From Craspedostauros australis (taxonomy: Eukaryota > Bacillariophyta > Bacillariophyceae > Mastogloiales > Achnanthaceae), in the NCBI GenBank assembly GCA_026770025.1, contig JAMXDE010000022.1:558001-622000 (forward strand): a stretch of DNA of 64,000 nucleotides, given 5' to 3'. The translations under genes were made by a program, and so were the position numbers. This document shows positions 30,487-41,085 of this stretch, in pieces. Under the pieces are notes generated by a model. The model was not told the origin of the DNA. It made no database searches and saw only the letters and a program-made list of their open reading frames with translations. Position 1 is the first letter of the stretch. Every line of letters starts with the position of its first letter.

Positions 30487-31068
30487 TCAAGTGGTGTGCT
30501 GGATGCTCCTCCCTCTCTCTCTCTCTCTCTTGTAAATCATCACTGCCAATTCACTACTGCTTACCAAATGACATCTGGCAAGGATCACTGCTGATGCATT
30601 GATAGCTGGTGGTGGCAGAATACTCTGATCGATGCTCAGCCGTGTGTGAAGTTGTTGGGTGTGATCAGAAGCTCCCCAGCTGCTGTCTGGAGCCGCCCAC
30701 TCATTGTTGATCGTTGGCAGATGTTTCAGCTCCTGCCGCATGCTGTGTTCTGATTGGCAAGTTGTTTCAGAATACAGAATGCAGTCTGCATGTTGGATAA
30801 TGCTGACAAATTCATTGTACATTGGTGTCTGGCAGATGCTTCGCTGGATGCTTTGCCTGCTGTTTTTGCATTGGCAATGTGTGGTCTGATGAGATGGTGA
30901 AGACAGAGCAAAGGAACAATGTATACACCATGCATGCCCACTTCGATTGTTGCAAAGGATGATGGTATCATTGCTGAAACGATCAGTGACGTAAGCATAG
31001 CATGCCAAGTCCATGACTTGGTGCACCGCACATCTGCGACAGTCAGGAGGTTCTGCAATGAATGACAA
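30487..31068 (-). CDS. Uncertain Cys/His-rich ORF, 193 codons
   Basis: The frame starts MSFIAEPPDCRRCAVHQVMDL and continues with CNNRSGHAWCIHCSFA and HCQCKNS. It can be extended upstream to about 31137 (DCPSCSGQPDGICHTFPHC), just after a possible splice acceptor CAAACAAAG, which would add two more Cys pairs. The spacing of CxxC, CxxC, HxWCxxC and HCxC suggests a zinc-binding fold, but it matches no family I can name. The C-terminal half is Ser/Ile-rich and ends in a charged run derived from a (CT)n microsatellite. It lies next to the LTR copy at 29442-30247 and could be transposon-derived. Confidence 0.3.
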   Translation of the reverse strand: MSFIAEPPDCRRCAVHQVMDLACYAYVTDRFSNDTIILCNNRSGHAWCIHCSFALSSPSHQTTHCQCKNSRQSIQRSICQTPMYNEFVSIIQHADCILYSETTCQSEHSMRQELKHLPTINNEWAAPDSSWGASDHTQQLHTRLSIDQSILPPPAINASAVILARCHLVSSSELAVMIYKRERERGRSIQHTT

Positions 31069-31405
31069 CTCTGTTGCTTTGCTACAGTGAGGAAATGTGT
31101 GACAGATCCCATCAGGTTGTCCACTACAGCTGGGACAGTCTTTGTTTGGTGTGATGTGAGACAGGATGGAGCATCCCCCAGGTGTTGATACTATCTATCT
31201 CTAGAGGCACATTGGCATGGCATGGCATGGCAGGGATGGATAGATGGATGGGTGTTTGTTGAATGCCAAGTCTGGCGCGGCTGAGTATGAGAGGGTGGGA
31301 GACTGTTGTGTTGGAGTCTATTTGTTGTTGGGGATTGTTTGTCGGCGTGGCTTGGGTTCTTGGCATGGCATGCTTCTTCTTCCACTCTTGATCCCACTTC
31401 CACAT

Positions 31406-33114
31406 GAGCTACATACTTGCTCTGCGGATGAAGTTGAGTTGGAAGGAAGGGAGGGAGGAGGTAGTGTCAATTGGGGGTGTTGTCAACGAGTTTCTGAATG
31501 AGTTGTGTTGAGAGTTGAGCATGGATTGCCACACAAGAAACCAACGCTCCTCCTCGTTGCCAACAACGCGAATAGACCACAGATCAAAGTACTCAAGTTT
31601 TGGCATTATCGTCCTTATTTTTGAACAGTGGCCACAGTTTTGACAGAAGTAAACAAGAAGAGACAAGAATCATGCGATGATTCGCGTACAAGAGATGCAA
31701 AAAGAGAGAGATCTGGACAATCGAATCAATCATTTTGGTTCAGATTGGGCAAAAATGCAAAAAACCATGTTGGTACCATGAGGAAACAAACAGTTTGACG
31801 AAACAGTGTGGGAAACAGGGAAGGAAGAAAGCGAATCGTGACGTCACATGGGCATTGCAAAGACCTAAATCCCCACGAAAGTGGCTGTCTCCATTGCGTC
31901 CAGACAAGTCTCAATAGCGGGGCTCCCCCTGAAATTCGGACAGCCCGGCGTGTCCCAGTACCCAAGTTCTGGGGCCACTCGAACCCCTCTATTATGTCAG
32001 GGACGAGGGATCCGATCAAGAGTGCGACAGCGCAGCGTTCGGCTTCGTGACAGCGGATGGGATTATGCCAAGAACACCTCGTACTGCTGAGCATGGCTTT
32101 CAGTGCGTCTTGAGGAAAATAGAATGTCATACCGGAGAACCAAGATCACTGGATTTAAGTCATACGGTATCCATATTCTTGTTTTCAACGTACTGAAGAA
32201 CATTTGGGCTTATGCGATGCCCGTTGTTGTTCGTTGATGCAACCGACGAATGAACCGGAAATGGATCATTCTTGGCGTTCTCCTCGCCGCTTTCTCACGA
32301 CTACGAACAGCGCGGAGTGTGCTGGTAGCTGTAATGTAAGAACGAGCACTTCTCTTCCCTGCGAAGGCATCTCGCAAGCCCGTCTTGATGCTGTTTCTCC
32401 GCCACGTGGATTGTGGCAGTACCACGATTGTCAAGCTCCCTCGTCTCGTAAGCAAACATTGGGGGCATTTGTCTCTTAAGTGGAATAGGAACGCTAATCG
32501 GGCAGGGATAAAGTGGTCGTTGTCTCGGCGATGGCACCATCACCGAGGCAACAAAACTGGGGCTCTTTGAGATCCAAACCATGGAAGGGAGCTTTGGATG
32601 GTGGCCACATGATGCGATGCCGTCCCCCAACTCAACTCAACTCGGCTACCAGTCCAGCCATCTCCTGCGGCGCTCTTCCGGCAGGAGAGGCCCTCGCGCC
32701 ACCAGCCAGCAGAAACGGCAACCAAGGCACAAGGGCCAACAACACAGCAACGATCGAGCGCACGCAAGCACATCGCTCCCACCACACACGATCAGCCTGG
32801 CACAATCATCCCGTCGGAGCCCAGCAACATCCAATACTCCACATACCATAGTCGTACAAGTCCCACACGCCCGGAGCGTTTCGAGTCACAGGCACAACCA
32901 ACAACTGACGCTCTCTGTACTACCATCAGACACTGGTAGATACGACTATCATACCACCCAACAATCACACTCCTCTGCAAAACTGCAGCAATAGCTGGCA
33001 ACAACAACGACTCCACCATAGTAGTAGATCTGCAAACACAGACAAGGCACCGGACTCCGGACATCGGACAGTGGACACCTGACATTTCAAGACAGGGGGA
33101 ACAAGCAGGAAACC
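31406..33114. other. Spacer upstream of the receptor gene
   Basis: No gene was recognised. An open minus-strand frame at 32130-31726 (134 codons) has no motif. The last 400 bases before 33115 are rich in CA and presumably include the receptor gene's 5' leader. No repeats of note. Confidence 0.4.
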
Positions 33115-35388
33115 ATGGGCGAAGACTCAGGTCTCTCGTTGGCCCAGGAGAAAGCACTGGCGCTGACGCCCAAGTTCAACGCACCCATCTCCATCGCATG
33201 CTCCATCTACATCATCTACGAGTCGCTGCATGACCATCGTGTCGGAAAGGGCACCGTCATCCAACGCGCTTTGATGGGCATGGCCTGCATCGACATCATG
33301 GCCAGCTTCGGTTGGTTCCTCAACACGTGGGCCGTCCCCGAGGGCACCGCCCTGTACGCGGCCGGCAACCGAGCCTCCTGCAACTTCCAGGGCTTCCTGC
33401 TGCAGCTGGCCATCGGTGCGCCGCTCTACAACGGCACCCTGGCGCTCTACTACCTCCTCATCGTCAAGTACAACTACACCGACGCATCGCTACGACGCAT
33501 CGAGCCTTGGGTGCACACGGTGGTGCTCACCTTTGCCATCGGGACCAGCATCCTGGGTCTATTCCTAGGCATGTACAACAGTGTTGGCAACGTCTGCTGG
33601 GTCATCGGCGAGCCGGAGGGGTGCGGTCACAGCTCCTATACCTACAACCCTGACGAGGAATGCGAGCGCGGCGACTACGCCTGGATATTCGGTCTGGGGC
33701 TCTTCTACGGTCCGCTATGGATCGTCATCTTCTTTGTCATCGTCGCGATGGCCGCCGTCTACCTCTTTGTGCGACAGACCTTCAACAAGCTCAGGCGGTA
33801 CGCGGGTGCTGATGCCAAGAAGGTGGAGAAGCAGGCGCAAAGAGCGCAGAGGAAGTTGCACCGGCAGTCGTGGGTGCGGTTCTGGACAACAAAGCGCACG
33901 AAGCACACTGCGGGTCTGGATCAACCGAACGGGATAGACCATCACCAGCAGCCGCAGCATGCTCATGTCAGAGGAGACTTTGATGGTCACGACGGTTCGG
34001 AAAGCTCTGACAGCGATGGATACGAGGATTGCAATGATGCCGAACCTCATCAGCATGACCAGAATCTCCGATATTCTCAGTCACCCAAACCACAGCACCA
34101 CCAGCAGTCGGCCGCAGAATCACAGCCGCACTTGCAACAGAATTTGAACAAGAACGTGCAACAGGGCCTGCACTCACCTACCCACTCCTCAAGCGACACC
34201 ACCACAGGACAAACACTGTCCGCAGAACGCAACGATGTGGCCAGAGTCATGAATAACGCAACACATTCGACGCGCGGTACTTCCTTCGTCTCTTCAGGTG
34301 ACAAAAGCGCAGCGGCATCCTCATCTGCTTCGGATGGCAGGAGGCAATCTATCTCTCAACCTCAGAGCAGACCATCGCGAGGCAAGACGAGCACGGTCAG
34401 CGACGCTGCCAAACGAGAGACGCATCGCGTGGCCACGCAGGCATTCCTGTACTCCGTGTCCTTCCTCGTCACGTGGGCGCCCTCCACGGTCTGGTCCATC
34501 GCGCACTGGTTCAACGTCAGCTCGTACGCGGTGGACTACCTGGCGGCGCTGTCCGAGCCGTTGCAAGGATTCTGGAATTGCATGATCTTCATCTACCATC
34601 GCGAGCGTTCGGCGCAGCAGTGCCAGGCTCTGTGCAAGTGGTTGACGTGCAATCGATGGCGGTGCTCGTGCCTCGACAACCAGGAAGCGATCAGGGCCGA
34701 GGCCCGGCAGCAGGAGCGCCTGAGCAGGGCGACGGCCTTCGCAGCGCAGCATTCGTCTAGGCCCACGAGCAGCATGGAGCATCGAGGAGGATTGGGAGCC
34801 AGCAGAAATGGCAGTACTCATCACATTAGAAACAGCAACGACAATGCGTTCTCCTCCACCTGCGTCGCTTCTGGTACGGCCAAGGATGTCAAGCTCGGTG
34901 GTTCCGACTTGCACGAGTCGTCAACGAGCTCATGCGAAGAGGTCATGACCGATTTGAAGGATATCAGTGATGGAAACGACGTTCATTTGAATCATGCGGC
35001 AGAAGATACAAGACAGTATCATGGTCAACAGCAGCAGCAGCATGACGACTGCGCAGATCACGACAGCGCAGATCACGACAGTACCACGGATACACCGGAC
35101 ACGAGCAACAGCACAAGTAACAGCACGAACAACAGCTCGAGTAGCAGCACGCCAAGGCCGGTCGCAGAAGGCGCGAGATCCAAGCACAGTGACAGCACCC
35201 AAGGCACTTCGGCCGTGAGCCTTCACAACGAGAGCCCCGCGAGCACATACGAGTACAATGATGACTCATCGCACATGTCGACACAGGATGATTCCGAATG
35301 TCCAGGCGATGCATGCAGCGGGGGAAGGGCAGCAATTTTGAACATGGCAGCTGCCCGACGTGACGACTCGAGGGGAGTTTTCATGTGA
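33115..35388 (+). CDS. Seven-transmembrane G-protein-coupled receptor-like protein, 757 aa
   Basis: Plasma-membrane receptor candidate. Helices can be placed at about residues 19-38, 49-71, 92-117, 133-154, 189-219, 441-467 (VATQAFLYSVSFLVTWAPSTVW) and 473-497. Cys89 at the top of helix 3 and Cys161 or Cys170 in the second outer loop could form the usual disulfide. Helix 6 has a Trp-Ala-Pro kink where class A receptors have Cys-Trp-x-Pro. The third inner loop is very large (about 218 residues, His/Gln/Ser-rich, basic near the membrane). The tail of about 260 residues is Ser/Thr/Asp/His-rich. The overall pattern fits the cAMP-receptor-like or rhodopsin-like receptors of heterokonts and slime moulds. 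The ligand is unknown. Single exon; ATG in ccATGg context. Confidence 0.8.
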   Translation: MGEDSGLSLAQEKALALTPKFNAPISIACSIYIIYESLHDHRVGKGTVIQRALMGMACIDIMASFGWFLNTWAVPEGTALYAAGNRASCNFQGFLLQLAIGAPLYNGTLALYYLLIVKYNYTDASLRRIEPWVHTVVLTFAIGTSILGLFLGMYNSVGNVCWVIGEPEGCGHSSYTYNPDEECERGDYAWIFGLGLFYGPLWIVIFFVIVAMAAVYLFVRQTFNKLRRYAGADAKKVEKQAQRAQRKLHRQSWVRFWTTKRTKHTAGLDQPNGIDHHQQPQHAHVRGDFDGHDGSESSDSDGYEDCNDAEPHQHDQNLRYSQSPKPQHHQQSAAESQPHLQQNLNKNVQQGLHSPTHSSSDTTTGQTLSAERNDVARVMNNATHSTRGTSFVSSGDKSAAASSSASDGRRQSISQPQSRPSRGKTSTVSDAAKRETHRVATQAFLYSVSFLVTWAPSTVWSIAHWFNVSSYAVDYLAALSEPLQGFWNCMIFIYHRERSAQQCQALCKWLTCNRWRCSCLDNQEAIRAEARQQERLSRATAFAAQHSSRPTSSMEHRGGLGASRNGSTHHIRNSNDNAFSSTCVASGTAKDVKLGGSDLHESSTSSCEEVMTDLKDISDGNDVHLNHAAEDTRQYHGQQQQQHDDCADHDSADHDSTTDTPDTSNSTSNSTNNSSSSSTPRPVAEGARSKHSDSTQGTSAVSLHNESPASTYEYNDDSSHMSTQDDSECPGDACSGGRAAILNMAAARRDDSRGVFM

Positions 35389-35896
35389 TGGTATTATAAT
35401 ATTAATGGAAAGCACAATTAGCATTGCTACATCTTGCATTCCAAGTTGTAATTATACTAGTCAAGTGAATGGGTGGATGGCCCTGGCTGTGGATGCATCG
35501 ATTTGTTTGGTCGTGCTATGCCTCCATCATTGTAGCCGGAGCGGTTTGGGCAAATTGCGACGGCGACACTCTACTCTACACTAGTTGAAATTCAATAGTA
35601 CTTCGCTAGTTCTCCTCAACAACCGTCTGTCCTCCGACAGATGCCAAACACCGACAATGGCGTTCCGCAAATTTCAAGTTTTCGTCCATCGCCGTCTTTG
35701 GTGATCTTATCGTGGTTGGTGCTGCGCCAAGATTTGTGGGAAGCCAAACACGAGGCAGACGGCCACGTTCAGACACCTTTCATTGCGTTCCATCGTATCA
35801 TAGATACCACCCGTTGCCACTGCTGATCAGAGGTACCATAGATCGTCGGGAAAGAATTGGAGATACGTGCACAGCACAGGAAGAAACAGAAGAAAG
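35389..35896. other. Spacer and CCT3 promoter region
   Basis: Separates the receptor stop from the first exon of CCT3. No gene or repeat is evident. Confidence 0.5.
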
Positions 35897-37983
35897 ATGC
35901 AAGCCCCTCGAGGAATGGGACCTGTCATGGTCTTGAGTAAGTGCCCCAATGCATGTAAATGCGCTTCTGCAGTTCATCCTTTGCACTGGGTTCATCATGT
36001 TGCGTTCATCGAACTGTCCACGCTGTTGAGTTCTGCAGTGCGAGCATCATGCCTTCGTCAATGATCAGCCACACGATAGAGTACTCCAGTTCCCTTACTC
36101 ACAGATCCATGCACTCCTTCATTCATTTCATTCATTCATCTCTTCCATTCATCTCGTCCATTCATCTCATTCATTCATGAATACTCTGTTGCACCAATAC
36201 ATCACATAACATCACATCGCATTGCAGACACCAAAACTCAGCGACAAACGGGCCGACAGGCGCAGCTGGGCAACATCGCGGCCGCCAAGGCGGTGGCCAA
36301 CATCATCCGCACGACGCTGGGACCGCAGTCCATGCTCAAGATGCTGCTGGATCCCATGGGAGGCGTGGTCATGACCAATGACGGCCACTGCATCCTGCGC
36401 GAGGTCGATGTCAGCCATCCCACCGCGAAGAGCATGATCGAGCTGTCCAGAGCGCAGGATGAGGAGGTCGGGGATGGAACCACGTCCGTCATCGTCCTGT
36501 CCGCGCAGGTCCTGTCGGCGGCGGAGCCCTTTCTGCTGGGCAACTACCACCCGACCGTGCTGGTGCAGGCCTACACGAAGGCGTTGACGGCGGCGTTGGA
36601 TGTTTGCGAGAAGCTGGCGATCACGGTCGATGTGCAGAAGGATACGGAGTACGTCACGAAGCTGGTCAACAGCTCGCTTGGCACCAAATTCAGCAGCCGC
36701 TGGAACGATCTCCTCGTCGACATGGCCATCCAGGCCGTCCTCACGGTGGCGGAAGACAAGACCACCTCCGTCATCGCGAGCGGGAACGCCAGCGGCACGC
36801 CCGCGCAGGACTACCACCATCAGACGCACGTCGACATCAAGCGGTACGCGAAGGTGGAGAAGATCCCGGGAGGCGAGCTTTCGGACTGCCAGGTGCTCAA
36901 GGGCATCCTCTTCCAGAAGGATGTCACCCACTCCAAGATGCGCCGTCGCATCGAGAACCCGCGCATCCTTCTGCTCGACACGCCGCTGGAATACAAAAAG
37001 GGAGAATCGCAGACCAACATGGAGATCACGGACGATCAGGATTGGAACGCCATCCTCAAGCTCGAGGAGGAGTACGTGGAGAACATGTGCCGTGATATCA
37101 TCTCGCACAAGCCGGACATCGTCATCACAGAGAAGGGGGTTAGCGATCTGGCGCAGCACTTCCTGCAGAAGGCCAATATCACGGCCTTTCGCCGTCTCCG
37201 AAAGACGGACAATAACCGCGCCGCCAAGGCCGTCGGTGCCACCATCGTCAGCCGGACGGATGAGATCCAGGAGTCCGACATCGGCACCGGATGCGGCCTC
37301 TTCGACATGCGAAAGCTCGGCGATGACTGGTTCTGCTTCCTGGAGAAATGTGACAATCCCAAGGCGTGCTCCATCGTCCTGCGGGGCGGGAGCAAGGATG
37401 TGCTCAACGAGGTCGAGCGCAACCTCCAGGATGCCATGCAGGTGGTCCGCAACGTCGTCTACAATCCAAGGCTCCTCCCAGGTGGCGGTGCCACCGAGAT
37501 GGCGGTCTCCGTCGCCCTGCGCAAGCAAGGTCAGGCGCTGCAGGGCATCCAGCAGGCACCCTTCATCGCGGTCGGCGAATCCATGGAAGTCATCCCACGC
37601 ACCCTCGCGCAGAACTGCGGAGTCTCCGTCATTCGCATCGTCACAGAATTGCGCGCCAAGCACGCCATGGCCTACGACGCCGGCAACACGAAGTGCCATA
37701 TCGGCATCAACGGCATGACGGGCGAACTCGTGGACATGAACGATTATGGCATCTGGGAGCCGTTCTCCGTCAAGATTCAAACGATCAAGACGGCCATCGA
37801 GAACGCCTGCATGATACTGTAAGTGATGCAAAGAGATGGCGCATCGCGAGGGGGTTGATTTGTGTTTTCTTGTCCAATGTTATTGCGAACAATTCGTGTG
37901 CTCACGCTTCTTTGCTTTGCTTTGTTTTGCATTCCAACAGTCGAATTGATGACATCGTATCAGGGTCCAAGAAGGCGCAGTAA
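35897..37983 (+). CDS. CCT3: Chaperonin CCT/TRiC subunit gamma, three exons, 557 aa
   Basis: One of eight subunits of the cytosolic chaperonin that folds actin and tubulin with ATP. Exon 1 (35897-35936, 40 bases) encodes MQAPRGMGPVMVL; intron 35937-36227 (donor gtaagt, acceptor attgcag). Exon 2 (36228-37818) begins TKTQRQTGRQAQLGNIAAAK and contains LGPQSMLKMLLDPMGG, VMTNDGHCILREV, the ATP-site GDGTTSVIVLSAQ, KIPGGELSDCQVLKG, CRDIISHKPDIVITEKGVSD, GGGATEMAVS and GIWEPFSVKIQTIKTAIE. Intron 37819-37940; exon 3 (37941-37983) encodes RIDDIVSGSKKAQ. These blocks are gamma-specific (DVTHSKMRRRIENPRILLLDTPLEYKKG spans about 36925-37008). Total 1674 coding bases, an exact codon multiple. The human protein is 545 residues. 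Confidence 0.97.
35937..36227 (+). other. CCT3 intron 1
   Basis: Donor gtaagtgcc, acceptor cgcattgcag, 291 bases. It contains a cattcatt/catctcattcattcat microsatellite at about 36116-36178. Confidence 0.85.
37819..37940 (+). other. CCT3 intron 2
   Basis: Donor gtaagtgatg, acceptor attccaacag, 122 bases. Splicing joins ATGATACT to TCGAATT, giving MILRIDDIV as in other gamma subunits. Confidence 0.9.
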
Positions 37984-39045
37984 ACATATAATAGAATGTC
38001 AAGATTCAATTGAGCACCACGTTCGTGCTGCAGAGGATAGACAACTCAATGTGGTTTTGTGTGATGACTGCCATCTCATCATAACATAGCATGGCCAGTG
38101 TAGTTTGACCTGGTGCGAGGCAGATGTTGTCATTGCCCAACGTGCATCGGTTCAGCATCTACGCTCACGTTCTTGGGCAAAATGATTGACAACGAGGCTG
38201 TGGAATGTCGGCGAACTGCAAGGATCGATCCATGATTGGATCGTCACGACACCTCTCCACTATACGCTGTCTCGTTCACCACCAAGGTCCACGAGACGAA
38301 TGATCGTGATTGCAGAGTAGTAACACTGATCTTGCACTGCCGTTGGTAGCTGCCATGTCGAGTGCAATCTTGACAGAACTGGAAGAAGTTTGGCGTCTAC
38401 CTTTGTTTCTGTTGTGTACGCATGATCCAGTCGTGTCAAGCGCGTTGTGTTGTCGGAAGATTCCAGTCGTGTATCTTCACACAACAAAATCACAGAAAGC
38501 GACGCGCAAGGCAAAAAATGCAACCAACACCACGACTGGGTACCCCATCTCGTCTGCGCAGTCCAGATCGCGCTTCCGTGTACATTGTCAGGCAGCCTCT
38601 GTGCAACAGTACATCACAAAGTGCAGCATCACACAACAAAGGACTTGCCCTCAGCACCCCTGGACACAAACTCGTCGCCTCCTCACTCGAACCTCTCCAT
38701 TCGTCTCTGCTCGGCTCCCATCGCATCCGCATCTACCCACCACTTCCTTGCAGTCGTCGCACGATTACCCACCTCCGTCGCATCTCGCGGTGGGCACATT
38801 AGCCTCATTCTCCCGATCATAATCAAGTGAGTGACGGTCTCCACATCCGCCTGCCCACCCAGCTGCTTTGCGGCTCGGCGTGAGCGGTCTGTTGGCAGTC
38901 TCTCCAGGGGGGGCTTGCGAATAAATGGATCGGCAGATGACTCATCTACACCCGCGCTCACACCACTGCCTCATTGTCTTTATCTCGTGCCGCCTCCCTG
39001 TCTCAATCCAAATATAATACGTTGCGTTGGACGCTAAAATAAGGA
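37984..39045. other. Spacer between CCT3 and the ankyrin gene
   Basis: Overlapping open frames at 38310-38830 look like non-coding Thr/Ser/His-rich sequence. No RNA gene, repeat or promoter motif was identified. Confidence 0.45.
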
Positions 39046-41085
39046 ATGGCTGATCCGATCAGAGCCTTGCGCATAGCGTGCCGAACAGATGACGTTGAAA
39101 CAGCGCGATCCACCCTTGAGTCAGGCCAAGCGGATCATCTTCTCAATGCTCCAGACGAACAAGGCGACACAGCTCTTCATCTTGCTTGTCGGTGGAATTG
39201 CATCGACGTGGTCCAGTATCTGCTTGCATCGCACCACGAGACCATTGATGCGAATGCGAAAAACAAACAAGGAATGACGCCGCTGCAACTCGCTCTTCGC
39301 GTGGGGTGTGTGTCGGTGGAGAAGCGCTTGATCGAGTCAACCCATGTGAACGTCGATATCAATGTGCGAGACGGAGATGGCCGAACACCTTTCCACTATG
39401 CGTGTCAAAACGGGAACGATGCCCTGATCACATATCTTCTTCAGACCGATCACGAGGACATCGATTTCAATGTACCCGACAACAATGGTGATACGCCATT
39501 TGGCCTCGCGTGTCTGGGTGCGTCAAGAGAGTTAATCGAGTTCATGGTGAAGTCAGGCAAGGTGAACATCGACTTGAAGAGAAAGAACAATGCCGATCAA
39601 ACACCATTCCACTATGCTTGCGCGAATCGCAATCCAGGTATGATACTGTATCTTGCTCAGCTGGATCCAGCTGCGATCGACTTCAACGCACAAGACCACA
39701 GAGGAGACACGCCAATTCACTGGGCATGCAGATGGGATTACATCAATGTCGTGAGACAGATGGTGACGTTGAAACCAAACAGCGATGCATTCAGCATTCA
39801 AAACAAGGCCGGCGATACACCCTTGCACTACGCTTGTTCGAGGGGCTCAGTTGGCTTGGTCCGCTACCTCATTGTGTCGAAGGAGATCGAGGTTGACATG
39901 AGCATCCATGATGCCAACGGCCACACTCCGTTGCATTCTGCCTGCAAAAGTCTGAATCGCGACGTCGTGAAGTACCTCATCGAATCGGACGAGGTGGGTG
40001 TGGGGATTTACGCAAGAGATAAGGACGGCGATACACCACTTCACATTGCATGCACATATGATGCAGCGGATCTGTTGGAAGACCTGCTGGCGGTGGATAT
40101 AGACAAGATTGGCATGAACTTGCAAAATAACGATGGCAACACGCCGCTTCATCTTGTAGCGCGACGGGGCCATGAAGAGACTTTGAGGTGGTTGGCCAAA
40201 TCTCGTTGCGGTGAGGTTGACGGAAACATCCGAAACGAAGACGGTGACACTGCGCTTCATCTTGCCGCGCGATGGGGCTATTCCGAGACTGTGAGATGGG
40301 TCAAATCCTGTTGTGGTGACGTCGGTGAAAACATCAGAAACAACGACGGCAACACACCGCTGCATTTAGCATCCATGCGCAAAGTGTTTCATGCTGTCCA
40401 AGCCTTACTTGGATCAGACACATCGAGGGTGGATTTCAATTTGCAGAACAACGATGGCAATACACCGCTCCATCTGGCTTACGAAAGCAGATCGAAGGAT
40501 GTTCTTAACTACTTGCTGCATTGCCACGGCGATTGGTTTGATTTCAGCATCCAAAACAAGGATGGCAACACGCCAGCGCACTGCTCTGGGATGGACAGCG
40601 CTGTCGTCCCCATCAACCACGAACTGAAGCTCACGAGGCTGTATGACCTACTCCGAAAGGAGGTTGTTTCCAATCGCAACTTGGATCAAAGCTGCGTCAT
40701 CAAGAGCGGAGATCCAATGGATCGCTTGATCATTGCAGCACAGCCAATATCGGAGATCCGGAACAAGAGCGGCGACACCCCATTGCACCATGCGGCCAAA
40801 AACGGATTTCTCACCATACTGATGTCGTTGATTGCATCGGAGGGAGGAGCGGATGCAACAATTCAAAATGACGACGGCAACACGCCATTGCACTTGGCAT
40901 GCGAGCACAATCGATTAACAATCGTGAAGGAGTTGGTTCAATCGCGGCGTGTGATCATTGATCTGGAGATCAGAAACAACAGCAGAGGCGAAACCGCGCT
41001 CGACATCGCGAAGGAGAGAGGTCACGAGGACATCGTCATGTGGTTGACTGAGGGACCTCCAAAGAAGCGTCTGAAAGCGATTTGA
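39046..41085 (+). CDS. Ankyrin-repeat protein, 679 aa, about 17 repeats
   Basis: Nearly the entire protein consists of ankyrin repeats of about 33-40 residues, a protein-binding scaffold. The repeat signature D-G-N/D-T-P-L-H-L-A-C appears about 17 times, from TALHLACRW (residues 43-51) through TPFHYACQN, TPIHWACRW, TPLHYACSR, TPLHIACTY, TPLHLASMR and TPLHHAAKN to TALDIAKER near the end. Many repeats share V/I-D-F/L-N-x-Q-N-N-D-G-N between units. A break at about 520-565 replaces canonical repeats with a Leu/Arg-rich linker. The C-terminus GPPKKRLKAI is a basic, nuclear-signal-like motif. No transmembrane, kinase or F-box domain is present, so partner and role are unknown. Single exon; likely fast-evolving gene family. 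Confidence 0.9.
   Translation: MADPIRALRIACRTDDVETARSTLESGQADHLLNAPDEQGDTALHLACRWNCIDVVQYLLASHHETIDANAKNKQGMTPLQLALRVGCVSVEKRLIESTHVNVDINVRDGDGRTPFHYACQNGNDALITYLLQTDHEDIDFNVPDNNGDTPFGLACLGASRELIEFMVKSGKVNIDLKRKNNADQTPFHYACANRNPGMILYLAQLDPAAIDFNAQDHRGDTPIHWACRWDYINVVRQMVTLKPNSDAFSIQNKAGDTPLHYACSRGSVGLVRYLIVSKEIEVDMSIHDANGHTPLHSACKSLNRDVVKYLIESDEVGVGIYARDKDGDTPLHIACTYDAADLLEDLLAVDIDKIGMNLQNNDGNTPLHLVARRGHEETLRWLAKSRCGEVDGNIRNEDGDTALHLAARWGYSETVRWVKSCCGDVGENIRNNDGNTPLHLASMRKVFHAVQALLGSDTSRVDFNLQNNDGNTPLHLAYESRSKDVLNYLLHCHGDWFDFSIQNKDGNTPAHCSGMDSAVVPINHELKLTRLYDLLRKEVVSNRNLDQSCVIKSGDPMDRLIIAAQPISEIRNKSGDTPLHHAAKNGFLTILMSLIASEGGADATIQNDDGNTPLHLACEHNRLTIVKELVQSRRVIIDLEIRNNSRGETALDIAKERGHEDIVMWLTEGPPKKRLKAI

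Noticed and set aside
31900-32060. GC-rich patch with ggccactcgaacccc, considered as a tRNA or other structured RNA
   Set aside because: The B-box-like word has two mismatches and no D or anticodon arm can be drawn.
36293-37822. CCT3 beginning with GTG at 36293 and ending at 37822
   Set aside because: Homology requires upstream residues TKTQRQTGRQAQLGN and the C-terminal RIDDIVSG, both recovered by splicing.
36212-37831. 539-codon minus-strand frame over CCT3
   Set aside because: Antisense shadow of a highly conserved gene with GC-rich third positions.
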